Assembly: GCF_950295315.1 (NCBI RefSeq) | Contig: NC_080168.1 | Span: forward strand, 74,999,519-75,063,518 | DNA: 64,000 nucleotides | Direction of reading: 5' to 3' | Origin: Erinaceus europaeus | Lineage: Eukaryota; Chordata; Mammalia; Eulipotyphla; Erinaceidae | Shown: one piece after another, positions 13,436 to 25,360 of the stretch | How positions within the stretch are numbered: position 1 is the stretch's first letter | Layout of the letters: each line of letters opens with the position of its first letter | Made by a program: the position numbers and the translations under genes | The notes under the pieces: generated by a model | What the model was told of the DNA's origin: nothing | Databases searched by the model: none | What the model saw: only the letters and a program-made list of their open reading frames with translations

Positions 13436-13560
13436 TATTTTAATTTGAAAGAGACCAGAACACTGCTCAATTCTGTCTTATGGTAATGTTAGGGTTTCAA
13501 CCTGTGACCTCAGATCAACAGGCATGGAAGTCTTTGTGCATATTCATTATGCAGTGTTCC
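13436..13560 (-). mobile_element. tRNA-derived SINE, family C, reverse
   Basis: Reverse form of the family C head: 'gaccagaacactgctcaatt', 'gtttcaacctgtgacctcag', 'aggcatggaagtctttgtgc' and 'atattcattatgcagtg'. It abuts the family A copy just before it. Confidence 0.75.
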
Positions 13561-13564
13561 CAGT

Positions 13565-13790
13565 GACCCTGGGGAACTTTTTTTGCCAAGGGTCATTTGG
13601 ATATTTACAACATCACTCACAGGCCACATAGAATTTTCAACTTAAAAATTAGTACCTAAGTTTGCTAGCTATGAAGGAAAGCTCCTAGATTTGTAGAATT
13701 TTGAGTCCCACCTCAGTTGCCTTGACAGGGCTAGACCAAATGATTTTGTCCTATGGGCTAGACATCCCCCACCTCTGCCCTAGTCCATTT
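13565..13790. mobile_element. Non-autonomous DNA-transposon-like repeat (hAT type suspected), copy 1
   Basis: Contains 'gggaactttttttgcc', a 'caacttaaaaattag' segment, 'aaagctcctagattt' and 'gaattttgag', ending 'ccccacctctgccctag'. The same series recurs at 33,095-33,450, where it is split by a SINE. The 5' 'aacttttt' and 3' 'cccacctctg' ends resemble hAT-type termini, but no TSD was identified. Confidence 0.45.
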
Positions 13791-13798
13791 TTGTTGAA

Positions 13799-13811
13799 AT
13801 ATCACCCTCCT
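13799..13811. repeat. L1 target-site duplication, left copy
   Basis: ATATCACCCTCCT directly before the L1 5' end. The same 13 bases occur at 21,132-21,144 after the L1 tail. Confidence 0.95.
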
Positions 13812-15486
13812 GGGTTTCCTGGAAGATGGTGGATTGAGAAGCTGCTAGTGGCTTGAGCTCTGACCACATCTTCTGGAAACGATAGGATTTTCTGCCATTA
13901 GTAGGCCAGTCAATAAGGGGTCCTAGCGGTAACACCAAGGAGGTGACTATAACTTAAGTTGGGTTAAAAAATAGAGTAGAAAAAGAGGGAAAATTTTTTT
14001 CTTTTAAATTATTAATCCCAAAGCGCACCTCCTCCCCCTCCCCCCCCCATAACCAATCCCTGGGGACCAGTTCCTAGCAGGCTCCCCTGCTGAGCTTCTT
14101 TCTTTACCAAGATTCCTGTCCCACCAGGGAGTATCATTCATTCTAAGTCTATTCCCTTCTGAAACCTCTGGCCTTTTTTCTTTCTAAGTAGCCAACCTCC
14201 CCACCCCACCCCGCATAGCTAATTAAATAATTAAAAATAAATAAATAACTCTTTCCTTTCACTGCTCTTTTATTACTGTTCTTTTTCTTATCTTTTTCTT
14301 TTCTCTCTCTTTTTTTTCTTTTTCTCATTCTTGTCATCCTTTCTTCCTTAATCCTACAGCTTCGAAAGCCACAGGCCCCATCCCCCACACCACCAAACAG
14401 TGTGCTTTCACTGAATTCACTGATACACATTTAGGAATTATTTTGGGGAAGAATTCTGACTCAGAGTGGACTCTCACTCCGAGTATCTCTGCTCATCTAC
14501 CCTTCCTGGTTTAGCTACCCCTAGAATATACAGTGGATAGTAGATTTGCATAACTGTCTATTTCAGCTATCCTTGTCTAGTCCTGAGGTTTTATTTTTTT
14601 TAATTTTTTAATTTTTTTTCCTTTCTTAACAATCAGCTGAATCTGATCACAAGGTTTGAGGTAATCTGGGACAGGGTTTTTTTTTATCCTGCTCTATTTT
14701 ATTATTAATATTATATAAAGGCATATATCTTCCCCCCCCCTTTAGGTTGATCAGAATTAACTCTTAGGGTATCTTAAATTGCTAGGGTAGTGGGCATCTT
14801 ATCTATTGTGGGAGGAACTTGTCTCCTTACTCCTACCTCCTCTACAGACTCTCCCTTTCCTCCTCCTCCTAGCTAATTAAAAAAATTAAATTAAATTAAA
14901 TTAAAATAAAATAAAGTAATAAAAAAACACTTTCCTTTTGCTGCTCTTTAGTTACAGCTCTTTTTCTTATCTTTTCCCTTTTCTCTTTCTTGTTTCTTTT
15001 TTCTTCGTTTTCTTTTTTTTTTTTAATCTTGTCATACACTTCTTCCTTCTTCTTTGCCTTTCTGAATTTGTGAATTATTCTGGGGAAGAAATCTTACTCA
15101 GAGTGGACTCTCTATGTGTGTATCTCGGCTCTACTTTCCTTTCCCCTCTTGTTACCCCTAGAATACACAGTGGATAGTAGATTTGCATAACTGTCTATTC
15201 TTGCTATCCCTTCTTTCTTTTCTCTTTCTTCTTCACTGGGATTTGGTTACTATTTTTTCACGGACTGGAGACATAGTTTGGCTAACTGGTAGTGATTAAA
15301 CTGCTTCAATACTTGCTTCAGTTGCTATTGTAATTCCTGAGGTTGGTGAGTGCAATTATCATAAAGGTATTTAGTACAGTGTTACTTGTACTCAAGACAC
15401 AACAACTGAGGAACAACACAGCATAAAAAAAGAAACACATAAATAAAAAAATGGGTTGATCAAAAACAAATAAAACTGCTACTCCA
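13812..15486 (+). promoter_or_regulatory. L1 5' UTR with partly duplicated promoter region
   Basis: In L1 the 5' UTR holds the internal RNA polymerase II promoter. Here two blocks of roughly 350 bp, about 14,210-14,575 and 14,865-15,215, share the same series: 'agctaattaa', a T/C-rich run with 'ctttttcttatctttt', 'ctcagagtggactct', 'cccctagaata' and 'gtggatagtagatttgcata'. The offset is about 637-654 bp. The rest of the two units is not obviously similar. The T/C-rich runs (14,280-14,340 and 14,960-15,060) are strongly strand-biased. Confidence 0.7.
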
Positions 15487-16365
15487 ATGAATGAAGACAA
15501 GAGCCCAGAAGAATCTACAAATCAGCCAGAAGTAACCATAGATAAGAAAAGTATGCAAGCAATAATAAACTTATTAATCACAGAAATGAAAACAACATTG
15601 GAGGAAAGGAATGGCAGTATTAGGGAAACAACAGTTGAGACGCCCAAGGAAAATACTGATTATCTCCAGGCAATTAGAGAACTGAAAGCTGATATAGCTG
15701 TAATGAAGAAAGAAGCTGAGGGAAGAGAAAGCAGACTAACAGAAGCAGAAAACAGAATAAGTCAGACAGAGGATGAGTTAGAGAAAACTAAGAAAGAGGT
15801 GAAAGAGCTCAAAAAGAGATTGAGAGACACGGAAAACAATAACAGAGACATATGGGATGATCTCAAAAGAAGTAACATTCGTATAATTGGCCTGCCAGAG
15901 GAAGAAAGAGAGGAAGGGGAAGCAAACATTCCAGAAGAAATAATAGAAGAAAACTTCTCACACCTGAATAACAGAAAGGACATCAAGATTCAAGAGGCCC
16001 AGAGAGTACCAAACAGAATCAACCCAGACCTGAAGACACCAAGACACATCATAGTCACAATGAGAAGAAGTAAGGATAAAGAAAGAATCCTAAAGGCTGC
16101 AGGAGAGAAACAAAAAGTCACATACAGGGGAAAACCCATAAGATTATCTGCAGACTTCTCCACTCAAACTCTAAAAGCCAGAAGGGAATGGCAAGATATC
16201 TATCGAGCCCTGAATGAAAAAGGGTTTCAACCAAGGATAATATATCCTGCTAGACTTTCATTCAAACTAGATGGAGGGATCAAAACCTTCTTAGACAAAC
16301 AACAGTTAAAGGAGGCAACCATCACCAAACCGGCCCTGAAAGAGGTTCTAAAAGATCTCTTATAA
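15487..16365 (+). CDS. L1 ORF1 protein (RNA-binding chaperone), open, 292 codons
   Basis: L1 ORF1p is a trimeric RNA-binding protein that coats L1 RNA in the cytoplasmic ribonucleoprotein. Residues 59-125 form an acidic/basic heptad-rich coiled coil. An RRM-like domain follows, with 'NIRIIGLPEEE' near residue 130 and 'PRHIIVTMRRS' near 186. The C-terminal domain carries 'YRGKPIRLSADFS' near 213 and 'RREWQDIYRALNEKG' near 232. The length is shorter than the roughly 340 residues of primate ORF1p. An in-frame ATG lies 36 bases upstream at 15,451, but its third codon is TGA (15,457), probably from CGA by CpG decay, so 15,487 is the first usable start. The stop is TAA at 16,363. Confidence 0.9.
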   Translation: MNEDKSPEESTNQPEVTIDKKSMQAIINLLITEMKTTLEERNGSIRETTVETPKENTDYLQAIRELKADIAVMKKEAEGRESRLTEAENRISQTEDELEKTKKEVKELKKRLRDTENNNRDIWDDLKRSNIRIIGLPEEEREEGEANIPEEIIEENFSHLNNRKDIKIQEAQRVPNRINPDLKTPRHIIVTMRRSKDKERILKAAGEKQKVTYRGKPIRLSADFSTQTLKARREWQDIYRALNEKGFQPRIIYPARLSFKLDGGIKTFLDKQQLKEATITKPALKEVLKDLL

Positions 16366-16421
16366 ACAAGAACATCACTATAATACTTGCAATATCAGAG
16401 CAAAAAAAAATTTTTTTAACA

Positions 16422-19400
16422 ATGGCACTACAGTACATCAAATCCATAATATCAATAAATGTCAATGGCTTAAACTCACCCATCAAAAGGCACAGAGTGG
16501 GAGGATGGATCAGAAAACATAACCCAACCATATGCTGCTTGCAAGAATCCCATCTGTCACAACAAGATAAACACAGACTTAAAGTGAAAGGATGGAAAAC
16601 TATCATACAGGCTAACGGACCACAAAAAAGGTCAGGAAAAGCTATTCTCATCTCAGACACAATGGATTTTAAATTAAATAAAGTAATAAAAGATAGGCAA
16701 GGACATTACATAAAGATTAGAGGATCAATCAGCCAAGAAGACTTAACAATTATTAACATCTATGCACCCAATGAGGGACCATCTAAATACGTCAAGCACT
16801 TACTGAAAGAATTTCAAAAATACATCAATAGTAATACAATAATAGAGGGAGACTTCAATACCCCACTCTCACACTTAGACAGATCAACAAAGCAGAGAAC
16901 CAATAAAGATACAAGAGAATTGAATGAATTAACAGACTAGATCTCTTGGACATTTTCAGAGTCCTTCACCCAAAAAAACTGGAGTACACCTTCTTTTCAA
17001 ATCCACATAACACATACTCAACAATAGACCACATGTTAGGCCACGAAGACAGCTTCAATAAATTCAAGACCATAAAAATCATCCTATGTATCTTCTCAGA
17101 CCACAGTGGAATAAAACATTTAACAACAAACAGACAATTATTAAAAGTCACAATATTTGGAAACTAAACAAGACTCTCCTTACGAACCACTGGGTCAGAG
17201 AGTCACTCAAACAGGAAATTCAAATGTTCCTGGAAACAAATGAAAATGAAGATACAACCTATCAAAATATTTAGGAAACAGCTAAAGCAGTACTGAGAGG
17301 GAAACTTATATCCATACAATCACATATTAAACACCAAGAAAAAGCTCAAATGAATGACCTTAATGCACACCTCATGGACTTAGAGGAAGAGGAACAAAGA
17401 AACCCTAAAGCAACCAGAAGGACAGAAATCACTAAAATTAGAGCAGAACTAAACAACATTGAAAATAAAAGAACCATACAAAAGATCAATGAAGCCAAAT
17501 GTTGGTTCTTTGAAAGATTAAACAAAATTGACAAACCCCTAGCCAGACTCACCAAACAAAAAAGAGAGAAGACTCAAATTAACAGAATTGTAAATGATGG
17601 AAGAGATATCACAACTGAAACCACAGAAATCCAGAGAATCCTGCAAAACTTCTATGAAGAACTATATGCCACCAAGCTAGAGAATATGGAAGAAATGGAA
17701 CAATTCTTAGAAGCATATGACCTTCCAAAACTGAACCAAGAAGAACTACAAAATCTAAATGCACCAATCACAGACAAAGAAATTGAAACCGTTATTAAGA
17801 ACCTCCCCAACAACAAAAGTCCTGGACCAGATGGCTTCACAAACGAATTCTACAAAACTTTCAGGAAACAGTTAGTACCCATGCCTCTTAAGCTTTTCCA
17901 TAAGATTGAAGAAACAGGAATACTCCATTCCACCTTCTATGAAGCCAACATCCCCCTGATACCAAAAGCTGATAGGGACACAACAAAAAATGAAAACTAC
18001 AGACCAATATCTCTGATGAACATAGATGCCAAAATATTAAACAAGATCTTGGCCAACCGGATACAGCAACATATCAAAAAGATTGTTCATCACGACCAAG
18101 TGGGATTCATCCCAGGAATGCAAGGCTGGTTCAACATCCATAAGTCAATCAATGTCATTCACCACATCAATAAAAGCAAAGCCAAAAACCACATGATTAT
18201 CTCAATAGATGCAGAGAAAGCCTTTGACAAAATCCAACACCCATTCATGCTCAAAACTCTACAAAAAATGGGAATAGATAGGAAATTCCTCAAGATAGTG
18301 GAGTCTATATATAGCAAACCTACAGCCAACATGATACTCAATGGACAGAAGCTGGAAGCATTCCCCCTCAGATCGGGGACTAGACAGGGCTGTCCACTGT
18401 CACCGCTACTCTTCAACATAGTATTGGAAGTTCTTGCCATAGCAATCAGGCAAGAGAAAGAAATCAAAGGAATACAGATTGGAAGGGAAGAAGTCAAGCT
18501 CTCACTATTGGCAGATGAGATGATAGTATATATAGAAAGACCTAAAGAATCCAGCAGTATATTACTGTAAGTTATTAGGCAATATAGCAAGGTATCAGGC
18601 TACAAAATCAATGTACAAAAATCAGTGGCATTTCTTTATGCAAACACTAAATATGAAGAAGAAGACATCCAGAAATCACTCCCATTTACTGTTTCAGCAA
18701 AATCAATCAAATACCTAGGAATAAAGTTGACCAAAGAAGTGAAAGACTTGTATACTGAAAATTATGAGTCGCTACTCAAGGAAATAGAAACTGATACCAA
18801 GAAATGGAAAGATATCCCATGCTCATGGATTGGAAGAATAAATATCATCAAAATGAATATTCTGCCCAGAGCCATATACAAGTTTAATGCAATACCCATC
18901 AAAGTTCCACCAAGCTTCTTAAAGAGAATAGAACAAACACTACAATCATTTATCTGGAACCTGAAAACACCTGGAATTGCCAAAACCATCTTGAAGAATA
19001 GAAACAGAAATGGAGGCATCACACTCCCAGACCTTAAACTATATTATAAAGCCATCATCATCAAAACAGCATGGTACTGGAACAAAAATAGGCACACAGA
19101 CCAGTGCAACACATTTGAAAGCCCAGAAATAAATCCCCATACCTATGGACATCTAATCATTGATAAGGGGGCCCAAAGGATTAAATGGAAGAAGGACGCT
19201 CTCTTCAATAAATGGTGCTGGGAAAACTGGGTTGTAACATGCAGAAGAATGAAACTGAACCACTTTCTCTCACCAGAAACAAAAATCAGCTCCAAATGGA
19301 TCAAAGACCTATATGTCAGACCAGAAACTATCAAATACTTAGATGAAAACATTGGTAAAACAGTTTCCCACATACACCTCAAGGACATCTTTGATGAATC

Positions 19401-20221
19401 AAATGCAATTGCAAGGAATACTAAAGCAGAAACAAACCAATGGGACTACATCAAATTGAAAAGCTTCTGCACATCCAAAGAAACTATTAAACAAACAAAG
19501 AGACCCCTCACAGAATGGGAGAATATCTTCATATGCCATACATCAGACAAGAAACTAATCACCGAAATATATAAAGAGCTCAGCAAACTTAGCACCAAAA
19601 AAGCAAATGATGCCATCCAAAAATGGGCAGAGGATATGAACAAAACATTCACTACAGAGGAGATCCAAAAGGCTAACAAACATATGAAAAACTGCTCTAG
19701 GTCACTGATTGTCAGAGAAACGCAAATGAAGACAACACTAAGATACCACCTCACTCCTTTAAGAATGGCATACATCAAAAAGGACAGCAGCAACAAATGC
19801 TGCAGAGGATGTGGGTACAGAGGAACCCTTTTACATTGCTGGTGGGAATGTAAATTGGTACAGCCTCTGTGGAGAGCAGTCTGGATAACATGGACCTTCC
19901 ATATGATCCAGTAATTCCTCTCCTGGGGTTATACCCCAAGGACTCCATAACACCCAACCAAAAAGAGGTGTGTACTCCTATGTGGATAGCAGCAAAATTC
20001 ACAATAGCTAAACCTGGAAGCAACCCAGGTACCCAACAACAGATGAGTGGCTGAGAAAGCTGTGGTATATATACACAGTGGAATACTATGCAGCTATCAA
20101 GAACAATGAACCTACCTTCTCTGACCCATCTTGGACAGAGCTAGAAGGAATTATGTTAAGTGAGCTAGGTCAGAAAGATAAAGATGAGTATGGGATGATC
20201 CCACTCATCAATAGAAGTTGA
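16422..20221 (+). pseudogene. L1 ORF2 (endonuclease-reverse transcriptase), broken
   Basis: ORF2p nicks DNA and reverse-transcribes L1 RNA at the nick. The endonuclease region shows 'SINVNGLNSP' near the start, 'CCLQESHL', 'IEGDFNTPLSHLDRS' and, in another frame, 'SDHSGIKH'. The RT region shows 'KSPGPDGF', 'NYRPISLMN', '[12 protein letters not shown]', '[12 protein letters not shown]' and '[15 protein letters not shown]'. The C-terminal Cys/His region has '[18 protein letters not shown]'. Lesions: frameshift near 16,940, frameshift between about 17,095 and 17,165, TAG at 17,272, TAA at 18,568, frameshift near 19,900 and a one-base loss in an A run near 20,010. The catalytic motif expected as ADD reads A-D-E (18,511-18,519). 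The last frame ends TGA at 20,219. Confidence 0.93.
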
Positions 20222-21131
20222 GTAAGAAGATCTGAAAGGGAAACTAAAAGCAGGACCTGACCAAATTACCGCAGGAACCTCACATCTCCAATACAGTGCC
20301 TCTACCTCCCCCAGTCCTGGAACCCTTGGATAGGGCCCATTTTCCCGTATGCCTCTCCCAATCTATATCAAATAATATTGCATCTGCAGATCACAACCTA
20401 ACCAACACAACGATTGCTACCTCAACATGCTTCACTTCAGACTGTGTCCAGAGACTTCACGTGTGGAATGACAACCCTTCAGCTTCATTACTCGGGTGAG
20501 ACCTTTCCTTTCATAGTATACTCTAATTCCATCTCAGGTGGTTCACTTTCTAACAAAGTCCCAAAACCTATATATACACCAGTTTCTGTGAGAGAGAGCA
20601 TATGTTCACACGTATCCATAAACTACTGCAAAATATATACCTGAAAGTAGAAGTACACTAGAGTATGCAGTGAGTATCCCCCTAACACTTCCTCTGCACT
20701 ATTCCAACCTCTGGGTCCATGATTGCTCAACAATTTGTTTGGCTTTGTATGTTAACTCTCTTTTCAGTCACCAGGTTCCAGATGTCATCTGGATGCTGGC
20801 CTGGCTTCCCTGGACTGAAGACCCCACCTATGTGTCCTGGAGTTCTGCTTCCCCAGAGACCCACCATACTAGGGAAAGAGAGAGGCAGACTGGGAGTATG
20901 GACTGACCAGTCAATGCCCATGGTCAGCGGGGAAGCAATTACAGAAGCCAGACCTTCCACCTCTACAACCCACAATGACCCTGGGTCCATGCTCCCAGAG
21001 GGATAGAGAGTGGGAAAGCCATCAGGGGAGGGGGTGGGATATGGAGATTGGGCGGTAGTAATTGTATGGAGTTGTACCCCTCCTACCCTATGGTTTTGTT
21101 AATTAATCCTTTCTTAAATAAAAAAATATAT
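20222..21131 (+). other. L1 3' UTR and tail
   Basis: Runs from the end of ORF2 to a short AT-rich tail ('aataaaaaaatatatat'). It contains 'ctctcttttcagtcaccagg' at about 20,759-20,778, which looks like a splice acceptor: a pyrimidine tract followed by AG. Pieces of the same 3' UTR are found at 32,499-32,860 and 53,450-53,985 (plus) and 63,366-63,475 (minus). Confidence 0.85.
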
Positions 21132-21144
21132 ATATCACCCTCCT
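21132..21144. repeat. L1 target-site duplication, right copy
   Basis: ATATCACCCTCCT, identical to 13,799-13,811. Confidence 0.95.
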
Positions 21145-21255
21145 TAGAGAGGCCATCCTTGACCTCTACCCAAAGTAGCAACTTGAGTAAACTCCTGCCC
21201 TTCAGCCAGTCTTATTATTCTCCATAGAATTTCTCAGTATCTAAGGTTTTGTATT

Positions 21256-21358
21256 TAAAATTTTTTTATTTTATATATAAATATATAAATATATATATAA
21301 ATATATAAATATATATAAATTTGTATATATAAAATATTTTATTTTATTTATATTTAAA
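21256..21358. repeat. AT-rich simple repeat
   Basis: Interleaved TATATAAA and ATATATAA units with TTTTATTT runs on both sides; low-complexity DNA next to the L1 fragment that follows. Confidence 0.85.
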
Positions 21359-21481
21359 TTTCTTTATTGGGGGATTAATGTTTTATACTCGACAGTAAGT
21401 TCAATAGTTTGTACATGCATAACATTTCCCAGTTTTCCACATAACAATACAACCTCCTCTAGGTCCTCTGCCATCATATTA
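21359..21481 (-). mobile_element. L1 3' UTR fragment, reverse
   Basis: Shares 'ttgggggattaatgtttta', 'gtttgtacatgcataacatt' and 'ttccacataacaatacaac' with the segment at 30,724-30,930. In reverse it ends in an A-rich tail, as expected for a 5'-truncated L1 copy of an older subfamily. Confidence 0.65.
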
Positions 21482-21645
21482 CAGTGTATTTTTAAAGTAA
21501 TTTTAAGATTTGTCACATATAACAGAGACAGGGTTTCACATAATATGGAAAGAAGCCAAAGCACTGTTATGCAAAGGACGGAGCCAGTAACATCAGACAT
21601 GCAAGTACAGAGCTCTGCCAGTCACTGCACTGGCTGCTATCTGAA
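21482..21645 (-). mobile_element. tRNA-derived SINE, reverse (diverged family)
   Basis: Series 'agatttgtcacatataacag', 'cataatatggaaagaagcca', 'agcactgttatgcaaaggac', 'acatcagacatgcaagtac' and 'tctgccagtcactgcactgg' has the layout of a reversed tRNA-head SINE. Diverged and probably old. Confidence 0.55.
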
Positions 21646-21838
21646 GTTACATCACCTATTTCTTCAATAAGTTGGTCTTCCATAAGGGAAAGCTGACCTA
21701 TAAAAGAATTTTTTTTAATGTTTTCACTGCTAAACCACCATTAGCAAAGATAGTATCTGGTATACAGCAGGCCTGCATCCTGCCTTTCTGGTTTAACTAA
21801 GGGTGTGTTAGTCTCTGTGTATATATCCTAATACACCA

Positions 21839-22038
21839 GGGGCCAGGCAGTGGTACACCTGGTTGAGTGTACAAGTTGCAAGGACCTGGGTTCAAGCCCT
21901 TGATCTCTACCTGCTGGGGGTGCACAAGCAGTAAAGCAGTGCTGTAGGTGTCACTCCCTCTTTATCTCTCCCTCTTTGTCTCTCCCTCCCCTCTCATTTC
22001 TTCTGTCCTATCAAATTAAAAATAAATAAAAATACCTT
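21839..22038 (+). mobile_element. tRNA-derived SINE, family B
   Basis: Head 'ggggccaggcagtggtacac', 'ggttgagtgtacaagttgca', 'gggttcaagcccttgatct', CT-rich middle, A-rich tail 'aattaaaaataaataaaaat'. Confidence 0.92.
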
Positions 22039-22599
22039 AAAAGCAACAAACACGTTATACTAAACATTTTCCTCGTCTTTCACATTTCTGATGCTTTGAC
22101 ACTAGGACTTGGCTGGCTGACATTGGAGGAGCTGCCCCTTCTAAAGCTAGCCAATTTCTAGAGTCTTCAGATCACCTAGGATCATAGTCTTGATATGCAA
22201 AACAACCCGCCCACTTGAGAGTTCATACCTTCAAACATCTCCCCTATTGGCTCACATGACAATCCACGATCTCCTGTCCTTAAATAACCCCATAATCAGA
22301 TACCAGAAACTAGAGACTGTCCTTATAACTTGGGTCTCTGAGCTTGTCCAAACTTGCCAATATTTATCTTGGTACCCTGTTTTACTAGCTCTTTCCCTCA
22401 GGAACCACACTAAGGTCAATTGCCCACATTTCTCTTTTGCTCCCTCTACATCCTAGCTGAGTATATGGTGTCTTGCCATGGGTCCTCAGGATGAACTCTT
22501 CTTAGAAACCCTGGAAAATGAACTTCCTTTCCTTTTTTGCCACCCAGGTTATCACTGAGACTTAGATCCTGTGTAGTTCTACTGTTCCCGGCAGCCCTA
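22034..22599. other. Unique DNA, no gene seen
   Basis: An 88-codon frame (22,190-22,456) has no recognisable content. Confidence 0.45.
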
Positions 22600-22796
22600 T
22601 GTTTTTCCTTTTTGAGAGAGGGTGAGAGACAAAGAGATAAAAAGGGGGAGAGAGAGATTAAGGGGAGATACCTGCAGCATTGCTCCATAGCTCATGAAGC
22701 TCCCCCTCTGCAGATGGGAAATTAGTGCTTGAACCCAGTTCCTTGTACATGGTAAAACTTACTCACTCCACTGGTTAAGCTACCACCAATCCCCAA
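22600..22796 (-). mobile_element. tRNA-derived SINE, family B, reverse
   Basis: Purine-rich block with 'gagagagattaaggggagat', then 'acctgcagcattgctccata', 'tgaagctccccctctgcaga', 'gcttgaacccagttccttgt' and the head ending 'aagctaccaccaatcccc'. Confidence 0.85.
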
Positions 22797-25360
22797 TCTA
22801 TCTTTTACAGTGGCAATCTTTTGTTGATCTCTTGGATTCACCACACTTAAATTTTAATGAAAAAAATCTACATTTTAAAAACATGCAAATGAATTTTTTT
22901 ATGATTTAAAATAATCAAATTTACTGTACCTTCGAGGAAAGTAACATATAATCATGACTAGCAGTTATGGTTTCCCTGAACACATAAAAATAAAACAATG
23001 ATATTTTAAAGGTTTGTGTGTATGTTAGACCTTATCTTGTCTCCAAAATTAATTTAGGTGTTATTTTTGTGGTTATAATAGCAGACTTCTACTTTAATCC
23101 TCATGCTTCAGCACCAGTAACTCAAGGAAGCAGCCCTGCCTTGTTCTTTTTGCCAGATACAAATGATTAATGCTAGATACCAAAGACCAGTAAATTGGCA
23201 ATAAAACACATACAAGTTTATTCTCTTTAGATATAAGGAAATAATAAACCCAACCCATAACTTTCAAAAATACAGCAGGCCGTAAAAGTAATGAGGACAC
23301 ATTTCCATGACTGGAAGCACTCAGTGAGTCTTTCCAACACATTCAAACACAGTTGTTTGCTTTTCATTCCTAGGAAATCTAGCTTGTGCTGTTCCATGGC
23401 CCATTTGTCAGATGCCTGGTAGTTCTCTGCTGGAACACAGCTCGGGGAGAGCCAAGCCTGGGCCTGATGGGCAGAGCAGCTGCAGAAATCAACCCCAGCA
23501 AGGTGTCTTTTGAGTCACCTTTGAAATGCTCTGGGGAATGTGGGGCAAGGCTAGAGTTTCTTGCACCTCCTAAGGAGAAAAGTCTGAGGATAAAGTGTTT
23601 GGCACTGATGTGGGCCAGGAAGACATAAAGATTTCCTTAGGAATGGCAGAGGGAGTTTCTAGGATGACTTGAGGGAGCCTCAAGCCTGTCAGGTGCTATC
23701 TTTGGCAGGAGAGCCCTCCCTGGGATTTGGAGCTCTTAGAAAGTTGGCTCTCCAAAGAAGCAATGACTGTGGGCCTCCATTCTATGCAGCTGTTTCTATG
23801 CAGTTAGGTGGCGCCTTCCCTAATCTTTTCTGGCCATCCTCACCTTGCTGACAGCCATAGTGTCTAATGGAAACACTGGACCCTGCTTGAAGGTACTAGT
23901 GACAACAACTGAATAATTTTAAAAAATCCACAAAGGTCCTAAAAACATATTTTTTGAATAAATGCAAGGACTAATAGGTGAAATGAAAGGAGAGAGCAGC
24001 ATAATCTGGTCCGACAGTATGCCTTTATAACTGCTGGAGTTGCCATGTGAGCTGGTTCTCACTTCTTTCCTCTGGGCCTCCTAGAAGTAAGGCCCAACTC
24101 CGAGACCTAAGGAGACCAATTCCTTCTGACTCCTTGCTCTATTCCACTCCAGACTTCCTTGAAGGGCGTATTTCAGGGAGTTTAATGCAAGATGTAAAAC
24201 CATTCTTTCAATATTTAGTAGTCATGTTTACTTTGAGTCATGTGAAAATAATGCTTTTATAGAATTAAAGAATGGTCAAATATTGGCAGTTTCATATAGC
24301 TCAACCTCAAAAGTGTCTGGAAAAGTGTCTTAGAAAACAAAACCATGTGATTCCACTAATACTACTGCATAAGATTTTACATTTAAGTGGAGTTACTCAG
24401 ATTATATTGGTCTCTGTATCTATATAATGACAATGGTGGTTTTATTCTTTAAAATATTGCTTTACATAAAATGTCAAGGGATTTAAAGTTATGCTTCCAT
24501 GTAAGATGTTTTCCTACAATAAAGGCTAATTTATCAAGCAGGAAACTAAGGGGAATTTCTTTCTAAAAGGTAGACTGAAAAGATTAGGAAAGTCTTAACA
24601 ATATAAACATGCATTTACTTGCCAACTCAAGAAACACTAAAACTCGGGCTTTACTGCTCTAAGCATAAAAAAGGATCATCTTAGTAGAAGGAAAATAAAG
24701 TGCTTTTTTATAGTATATAAAACATCTCAGAAATCATTAGCCAAGAAACAAAAAATATACACAAACTATTTAAAGAGTTTTAAGAACGTCATAGAAAGAA
24801 TATTTATAATGGTTTAATTAAAGTGGTAAGAATGGAAGGAGTATGCTCATAACTTTTGAGGACATTGAAGAATTAACTATATAATAACCTTAATATTGAC
24901 CAGCTACAAAAAAGTCAACAACAACAAAAAGATGACAAAACTCTTAGAAGAAAGTTTATATACAAACCTGGAGGCCATAATAGTAAGGATAGATAATATT
25001 AACTTGAATTGGATCCACACCATTGATTCATTAAAAGCATTTTTAAAAGTTAAGAGAAAATACAATTATGATTTATAGCATAGAGATAATAGTTCTAGTA
25101 TAAAATAAATTCTGAAAAATAAAAACAATACATAACTATTTAGTCTCAGTCCTACTCAAAGGAAAGAGAATGTTTCTGTAGAAGTCATTGTCTTCATAAC
25201 AACCTTTTCTGATGAAATCAATAAAAACAATGGTACAAAAATAAAGAAAAACACCCAAACCTGGGAAGAAATCTTAGAAGAATGTTAGAGAAGACTACAC
25301 CTGGAAAAAATTACCAAAGATAGATAAACAGAGTATACAGTTAATTGTAATGAGTATATA
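22797..25360. other. Unique DNA, no gene seen
   Basis: The part at 23,380-24,260 is more GC-rich than its surroundings and has several short open frames, none with a recognisable domain or start context. It may be conserved non-coding DNA; this cannot be judged from one sequence. Confidence 0.45.

Larger units (their letters stand above)
13812..21131 (+). mobile_element. Full-length L1 (LINE-1) retrotransposon, 7.3 kb
   Basis: The element begins 'gggtttcctggaagatggtg', has a 5' UTR of about 1.65 kb, ORF1 (15,487-16,365), a short spacer, ORF2 (16,422-20,221, broken), a 0.9-kb 3' UTR and a short AT-rich tail. A perfect 13-bp direct repeat flanks it, which fits target-primed reverse transcription with an unabridged 5' end. 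ORF1 is open but truncated at its 5' start relative to an upstream in-frame ATG. ORF2 carries frameshifts and stop codons, so this copy cannot now move itself. Damage is moderate, which suggests a lineage-specific insertion of intermediate age. Confidence 0.96.

Noticed and set aside
13436..13560. Possible exon-like open segment next to the L1
   Set aside because: The sequence is explained by a reversed family C SINE.
23386..24262. GC-richer segment with several short frames as a possible exon cluster
   Set aside because: No frame shows domain similarity or consistent splice borders; cannot be told from non-coding DNA without cross-species comparison.
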